Assembly (NCBI RefSeq): GCF_000227135.1
Contig: NC_018242.1
Span: 175,452-239,451 of the forward strand
Direction: 5' to 3'
Source of the DNA: Leishmania donovani
Lineage: Eukaryota > Euglenozoa > Kinetoplastea > Trypanosomatida > Trypanosomatidae
DNA length: 64,000 nt
Part shown: positions 59,901 through 64,000 of the stretch, piece after piece
Numbering within the stretch: the stretch's first letter is position 1
How the letters are laid out: the number at the start of each line of letters is the position of its first letter
Notes under the pieces: model-generated
What the model was told of the DNA's origin: nothing
What the model saw: only the letters and a program-made list of their open reading frames with translations
Database searches by the model: none
Position numbers and translations under genes: made by a program

Positions 59901-60670
59901 TGGGTGGTACCGGTGCTGCCTCACAGGGCGCAGTGCGGCTGAGCTACAACTCGCCACCCTCCTCTAGTGGTGCTCCGGGCAACGCCCGCAGCGCCGACGA
60001 CTCCGCGGCTGCCTCGAGCGCCGCGACCGCGGTGGGACGCTCTGGGAGCACCCCCACCACCACCAGCAGCAATGGCGTCCTAAAGAAGCTCTCGCTGGCG
60101 GACATTCAAGGGGCAATCACAGATGGCGCTCTTACGGCCACTGTGCCGGCGGGCAGCTTCGCAGCTCAGCTACTTCAGTCTATCTGTGGCTACGGCGGCA
60201 GTGCCAAGCATGACGTCGATGAGGAAGGCAATGCGGCGCCTCACATGCGCGACATCTCCTCTGCGCCGCCGCAGACGCTGGCGTATCGCCGTCGCAGCAC
60301 CGCCGTTTCCAACAGCTTCACCGGGAGCATATTCGGCAGCAGCTTCTCGATGCGTCCCCAGGAGCGACTGAACCGGATGGCTGACCAGTCAATGGCAGCT
60401 GGCAGTCAGGTGAAGGTTGCAGTGCAGCAGTTGACGGCGACCGCGTCCGACCTTGTGCAGCAGCACGGCCCGCCTGCCATGAGCGGGCTCATGAGTCTTC
60501 TGAACTTCCTCAAGGACACTGTCTTCACCCCCGAGAACGTGGGCATGATTCAGATGGTGGTGGCGCCGATGGTGATGGCATGCTCCGTGCTTGTGGTTGT
60601 CTACCTCATCTTCAGCGGCGAGGGCATCGGGAGCGATGTCTTCTCACTGATAGACGGCAGGGGCCTGTGA
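56915..60670 (+). CDS. Tail-anchored protein, possible divergent MSP/VAP-like N-terminus
   Basis: 1,251 aa, ATG 56915; the next in-frame Met is far downstream, so this start is strongly preferred. The C-terminus has one hydrophobic segment at about 1211-1233 (VVAPMVMACSVLVVVYLIF) followed by only 18 residues, the layout of a tail-anchored protein facing the cytosol. The N-terminal 210 residues contain three beta-like pieces: IDVTNTSG (about 17-25), CSLIVSLRSSHPQFFYYRG (about 59-77) and VLLPGERRTFLLEV (about 195-208), separated by low-complexity inserts. Their order resembles a major-sperm-protein fold, which with a tail anchor is the VAP architecture; this is speculative. A helical island lies near residues 565-610 (YVYYAPLGDENKCVDEARKW). 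The rest is Ser/Pro/Gly-rich. The short hydrophobic C-terminal region is preceded by a predicted helix (VQQLTATASDLVQQHG). Confidence 0.78.
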   Translation: MSLLRVTQWLTADGKVQIDVTNTSGRTQYPPSQDPPSSLQPSSSKVRRARGIPDRDEPCSLIVSLRSSHPQFFYYRGPQHKQLSFSTSVASHLYAPPPGSASSAGGVGGCGNNNKHQRGPSSVWGPRVVDPVIEDVSRQAWKDLGFPPIVAPAAGTVKSSAAAPEAASSVVGKSNNGGSGDDRPLLVREELADCVLLPGERRTFLLEVDTPSVLQRLMAPLVQQKARITSVPPLRGNAMTQDSCPLPALRGSPPLLGGHSRDTGSKPQPRAAHTHGTEDVTNVPLSESALRATEVFHLSRRESSSMGGKPNPTLFPATRRTAAKDAKSSLGDGQQQQQQQRALSKRGNGPLQSSRSRSSSSSEISDCDSHSYNSVPQLNKTQHPTRQWAMPWGADDEGDRKGDAADQTPPGNGRRSRRPHEKRDMSDTEDGNDRSLSPQPLSIVQDSMTTRESLDASRLSAATAPSAPGPGPSGGTARDSQLTSRDFTVPSSMSTTAASTPFLAKASREDSGKPNTHPRVGAAGSGATRTLYDGDANEAANPANDSSDRAQRWLPPASTSQRPTFYVYYAPLGDENKCVDEARKWLLKEQHAYRQWLDKLVRVIVDLERKREQGWIRTSNNSVQSPHRPLGARRVLPPILGELVRWRTGDGGSGAVIDVMAPSPITAAAFQYYYGNLPLQKIVHRPLSQLSVRSNSIRHSWMGGGSGSNRNAGGVHDKEAVLVLPPSFAATRHNRVSAKARKMFKEERHGAGTVVLPLQVKAQSAAQPSPKPIVGNGGAVSAATATQPSPSSSQTSEEMCDLSRKSSEPPYSRVWTTMSSPWQLRTYQATSPPHYTMENSSELGDYRGSSTPMSESPRAETGYERPRFKSGCGLALLEDSAATLPTFSRNSLADGMSALPSKTDNTGTPMDLKESFLSPSSSKVNRTETLDPVAAEMAAAGLPTSRWSSLSGVYGQMHRGFSDSPLQQRPQLPSSPSIGDMASPDSRIPSSSSTGVGGTGAASQGAVRLSYNSPPSSSGAPGNARSADDSAAASSAATAVGRSGSTPTTTSSNGVLKKLSLADIQGAITDGALTATVPAGSFAAQLLQSICGYGGSAKHDVDEEGNAAPHMRDISSAPPQTLAYRRRSTAVSNSFTGSIFGSSFSMRPQERLNRMADQSMAAGSQVKVAVQQLTATASDLVQQHGPPAMSGLMSLLNFLKDTVFTPENVGMIQMVVAPMVMACSVLVVVYLIFSGEGIGSDVFSLIDGRGL

Positions 60671-60865
60671 TGAAAATGTAGAGAGCGCGCGTGTGTGCAA
60701 GTGTCGGACTGGGCGATGGGCTGACTTAGGAGCGAAACGAACGTTGTTTGTGCGCTGATGGACGTCGAGGATCGATGATGATGCGTGGGAAGCGGGGTGA
60801 TGGAAAGGAAGGAAAGGGTGCGAGGACACGCCACCAGAGACATGCATCACTGTTCTTGTGTGCGC

Positions 60866-60867
<2 letters not shown>

Positions 60868-60897
<30 letters not shown>
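60868..60897. repeat. (GT)n microsatellite
   Basis: About fifteen GT units, 200 bases after the stop of the tail-anchored protein gene. Confidence 0.9.
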
Positions 60898-60898
<1 letters not shown>

Positions 60899-61459
60899 GA
60901 TACGTGTGACCCTGTCGTCTCTCCACCACCACCACCACCCTCCCCTTCGTCACCGCGGAGCACTGTCTCGCCTGCAGACCTCATACCTTCCCGCCCACCC
61001 ACCTCACTCCTCCCATCTGCACGTCATCAAGGGCCGCCGCTAAGGCTGTCGCTCTCTCTTCTGTTTTAATCGTCAGGCCCTCGTCGTCCTCTCTCGCCAT
61101 CGACCAGGGCATCTGTATTCGCCCCTCCTTCCCTCCCTCTCTCCTTCCTCTCTATCCTCGCCATCCTCCGACAGCCGTAAACAGAGGCACGCGCGAGGGT
61201 TCGCATATGCCCGTACACGAACACGCGCGCGTGCGTGGCATTGGTGGTGTAGGTGCACACATACTATGGGAGAGGGAGGGAGGGGCGGTGTCCGTCCTTT
61301 CATTGGTGCGCATATGCGTGTCCGTGGCTTTGAGGGCAGCGCACCATTTTCTACTCTATTTGAGTGTGGTGGACTGCGTCTACTTGGCCCCCTCTCTCCA
61401 CTCTTATTACTCGCTTCTGCCCTTTTATTTTGCTGTGCCGCGTCTGCGTGCGTGCGTTG

Positions 61460-61487
61460 GTGTGTGTGTGTGTGTGTGTGTGTGTGT
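61460..61487. repeat. (GT)n microsatellite
   Basis: About fourteen GT units in the middle of the spacer. Confidence 0.9.
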
Positions 61488-62800
61488 AGGGGGAGAAGGG
61501 AAGAGACTGAGGGCAAGTAGAAGAGCAGCAACAGCAAGCGACAGTGTGGATATGGGTTGGGTTAGGGTATGCTTTGGGGGGGGGAGTATGTTTGTGCTTG
61601 CGTTTGGTTGAGAACCAGGAGCAGTGGCTGTCTCCCCCTCCTCGCTTGGTTGCTTGCTCCATTTCACACGCTCTCGAGCACAGAGACGGTTCAGGTAGCT
61701 CATCGCCCTCCTCCATCATCGGCTTGGTCCGACGCAATCCTGCCTCGTTCCGCCCACCTCGTCTATCTCTTATTCCACGTCTCACACCCCACCACCGAAC
61801 TAGTCCGCCCGTCCCAGACGTCTTCGTTCATGCCCGCATCTCCCTACGGCACGCACAAGCGAAGAAGTCCCGCATACACGCGCGCTCACCATCCCCTGCG
61901 CTGTGGCAGCCCGCACCATGTGTGTCTGTCGGCGTGTGCGCCTCCGTTGCGCTCATCCCCACCCACCCCACACCCCCGCATCTATCCTCTCTGCAAGGAA
62001 AGGCGGATTTCTCTTTCGCGGCGAACAACACCCTTGAACCTTCCTCCTCTCCCTCCTCCCCCCTACTCACACCCTCTTTCTGCATTGACACACAGACACA
62101 AGCATAACGCAGACGCAGATTTCCAAGTACGTTGCTGCGGCTCCTCTTCCTCCGTTACATACGCACAGCTAAACGTGTGCGCTGAGCAGATCCACCTCTT
62201 GCCCCTCGCCACGAGGGCACCGCCTGCCCCATCCTCTCCCCACCACCGCCACCCTTTCCTCACCGCACACACGTCGAGGCGCATCTGGCCTTAGTCACGG
62301 ACGGAGTGTGGGGACACCTCTGGTCGCTGCCTTTCGCCTCGCGGCGCTGCCCTTTAGCCCCCCCCCCTCGGCCTGCGTCCTTGCCTCTCCGTTCGTGCAC
62401 GCGTGCGTGTCTCGGTTTCCTGCTCTCTAGGTGCCACGACCGCCAGCAAGTCTTTGTTGTGCCAGTCCTTGCTGCCGCCTCATTCCTTATCTCCTCTTGT
62501 CCTCCCTTCCTCGATCCCTGTGTTTGCGACTGAGAAGGCTGTAGAACCGCGTACGGAGGAGCCTACCGTACGCTACTGTCAATTCACTCCGCCACAGCCG
62601 TTGGCGCCATCATCAGCAACGATACGGCCCAACACCCAACCAGCAGCGGCTCCCACCCTCCCCCTCCCCCATCCCCGGTCTCTCGGTCTCCGTGTCTTTC
62701 GAGACGCACGCCCCTCGGCTTTCTCATCTTTATCGCGCGCGCTCCCTCCTTCTGCACGTCGCAAGCCGACGCTCCCGCTCACACGCACTCACGGGCCTGC

Positions 62801-62872
62801 ACTCTCGCTCTCCGTCTCCGTCTGCTTTTTTTCGGTGCTTAATCTCCTTGCGCTTGCGTGCGTGTTGTGCAG
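62801..62872 (+). promoter_or_regulatory. Trans-splice acceptor for the CRAL-TRIO gene
   Basis: C/T-rich sequence with a seven-T run at 62825-62832 leads to CAG, AG at 62871-62872, about 105 bases before ATG 62977, with no AG in between the T-run and this site. Confidence 0.5.
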
Positions 62873-62976
62873 CTGCGTCTCTGCGCTCTGCACACACCTC
62901 TTCGTCTCTCTCCCCCTTCCCCATCAACTTCATCCAACCAGCCTCTCTCACACATCACAAGCGCTTGCCCCTCATC

Positions 62977-64000
62977 ATGTCCCCGCTCGACGCTTGTCGA
63001 GAGCAGTACGAGAAGGATCTGGCCAACCAGACCCACTGCTGCATGCTCGAGCATGTCGAGGAAGAAAACAAGGCGGCCAACCGGAAGGTGTTTGTGAGGC
63101 TTCTCCGCTATCAGCAGGATATCAACACGAAGGGCACGCTTCCCTTCGAACCGGACCCTACAGATGCGCAGAAGAAGTCGAAAGGTAACAGTGCGGCGCC
63201 TGCCTACCCCGAGAACTTGACCATTCGCGACCCGCGTCAGCTCAAGCAGATTCTGCCCATCCCCGACATCCACAAGGTGTCCGACTGCGACCTTATTTAC
63301 CGCTTCCTTATTGCCCGGCGCATGGACGTCAACCTCGCCACGAACGACATCTTGCACTACATCGGCTTCCGCGAGAAGTACAGCCTCGATACGATCTTGT
63401 GGGACCGCGAGGTGGAGGCGGTCTTCAACGGCCTCGATGGCGAGGAGCTGATGCAGCAGGTCATGGAGGAGATGAAGAAAGGCGCTAGCCCTGCGGCGAA
63501 GGTCAAGATCACGCGCCCACTGCTGCAGGCTGGCTGGGCAGCGTGGAACTGTGGTGTGGACAAGCGTGGGCACGTCATCTTCTACCAGCGTCCAAACCCG
63601 AAGGAGCTGGCGATGCTCGAAAAACGTTGGCCCTACATCGAGGGTCAGTACGACTGCCGCAACCCGGACTTCCACTCTGTAACGCCGCCTTACAGCAATC
63701 TGCTGTCACGGGTGTACCTGCGAGAGGTCGAGAAAGGCCGCCGTATCTCGCGCCTGCTGAATTACAACCAGCAATATATCATCCGGGAAGGTCTGCACGT
63801 GCAGACCGCGGTGAAGCCGACGTCCACGGACACGTTCATGGACAACGGCGGCGGCGCCACCTGCCTCGTTGACGTCGGTAGCATCAAGCTGTCCCACCTG
63901 ACTTCCAGCAAGTGCAAGAAGGCTTTCAAACTCTTCCGAGTTCTCTCGCTGACGGGGCAGAGCTTTTACCCGGAGAACATGAACCGCATGATCATCATCA
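62977..64000 (+). CDS. CRAL-TRIO (Sec14-like) lipid-binding protein (3' partial)
   Basis: ATG 62977 opens a frame with no stop to the right edge (341 codons seen). Residues about 95-135 (SDCDLIYRFLIARRMDVNLA, then YIGFREKY) match the CRAL-TRIO N-terminal helical segment. Residues about 180-200 (WNCGVDKRGHVIFYQRPNPK) start the lipid-binding lobe, and CLVDVGSIKLSHLTSS with a later GQSFYPENMNRMIII matches its central strand and the conserved YPE-x-x-x-x-x-x-I element. The family carries or senses phosphoinositides and other hydrophobic ligands in membrane traffic. Between the first lobe strand and the DxGS strand the loop is long and contains charged and aromatic residues (about 205-285). No signal peptide is seen, so a cytosolic protein is expected. 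Subfamily not determined because the end is missing. Confidence 0.85.
   Translation, partial: MSPLDACREQYEKDLANQTHCCMLEHVEEENKAANRKVFVRLLRYQQDINTKGTLPFEPDPTDAQKKSKGNSAAPAYPENLTIRDPRQLKQILPIPDIHKVSDCDLIYRFLIARRMDVNLATNDILHYIGFREKYSLDTILWDREVEAVFNGLDGEELMQQVMEEMKKGASPAAKVKITRPLLQAGWAAWNCGVDKRGHVIFYQRPNPKELAMLEKRWPYIEGQYDCRNPDFHSVTPPYSNLLSRVYLREVEKGRRISRLLNYNQQYIIREGLHVQTAVKPTSTDTFMDNGGGATCLVDVGSIKLSHLTSSKCKKAFKLFRVLSLTGQSFYPENMNRMIII

Larger units (their letters stand above)
60671..62976 (+). other. Intergenic spacer with GT microsatellites
   Basis: No supported gene in 2.3 kb. Two (GT)n runs lie at 60868-60897 and 61460-61487; CT-rich tracts fill 61720-62070 and 62480-62830. The pyrimidine stretch ending in TTGTGCAG (AG at 62871-62872) is the likely acceptor for the CRAL-TRIO gene. 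Confidence 0.5.

Noticed and set aside
62403..63188. Open frame of 261 codons overlapping the start of the CRAL-TRIO gene
   Set aside because: It is in another frame, lies largely in CT-rich spacer, and its overlap with the conserved CRAL-TRIO coding sequence is out of frame.
1..64000. tRNA, rRNA or snoRNA genes and CRISPR-like arrays
   Set aside because: No cloverleaf, rRNA core or regularly spaced repeat array was seen on reading either strand; small snoRNAs cannot be excluded without a covariance search.

Overview
The window is nuclear DNA from a trypanosomatid, most likely a Leishmania or a close relative. The evidence is a GC-rich, intronless layout, every recognisable gene on the + strand (part of one polycistronic unit), spacers of 0.7-3.3 kb full of pyrimidine tracts and CA/GT/TA microsatellites, no promoter-like units, and a tandem pair of ecotin-type serine peptidase inhibitor genes (ISP2, ISP3). 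In L. major those two genes lie side by side on chromosome 15 (recalled, not searched). The exact species cannot be settled from the sequence alone.

Layout, left to right: (1) the 3' part of a giant repeat protein of the Tb-292/GB4 membrane-associated family, built of about 65-residue repeats inside 620-730-residue super-repeats and ending in an EF-hand-like loop; (2) an unrecognised 707-aa protein; (3) a fidgetin-like AAA+ ATPase; (4) ISP2, interrupted by an in-frame TAA at codon 46; (5) ISP3, intact, with a long serine-rich tail; (6) a 3.3-kb spacer; (7) a large multi-span membrane protein of unknown function; (8) a coiled-coil protein resembling the outer-dynein-arm docking factor CCDC151/ODA10; (9) a 1,751-aa unrecognised protein; (10) a coiled-coil protein; (11) a secreted or GPI-anchored cysteine-rich protein whose 3' flank looks like a SIDER2 retroposon remnant; (12) signal peptidase complex subunit 3; (13) a small unknown protein; (14) a PH-domain/coiled-coil protein; (15) a tail-anchored protein; (16) the 5' part of a CRAL-TRIO (Sec14-like) protein that runs off the right edge.

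The genes do not form a pathway. As usual in trypanosomatids, adjacency reflects co-transcription, with individual control expected through trans-splicing and 3'UTRs. Loose themes are the cytoskeleton and flagellum (Tb-292-like, AAA ATPase, CCDC151-like, coiled-coil proteins) and membranes and secretion (SPC3, CRAL-TRIO, Cys-rich surface protein, tail-anchored protein). The most notable observations are the broken ISP2 next to an ISP3 with a non-canonical reactive loop, and the mosaic, apparently gene-converted super-repeats of the first gene. Start codons were placed at the first plausible ATG downstream of a pyrimidine tract plus AG; several open frames extend upstream only through GTG or TTG codons and were trimmed.
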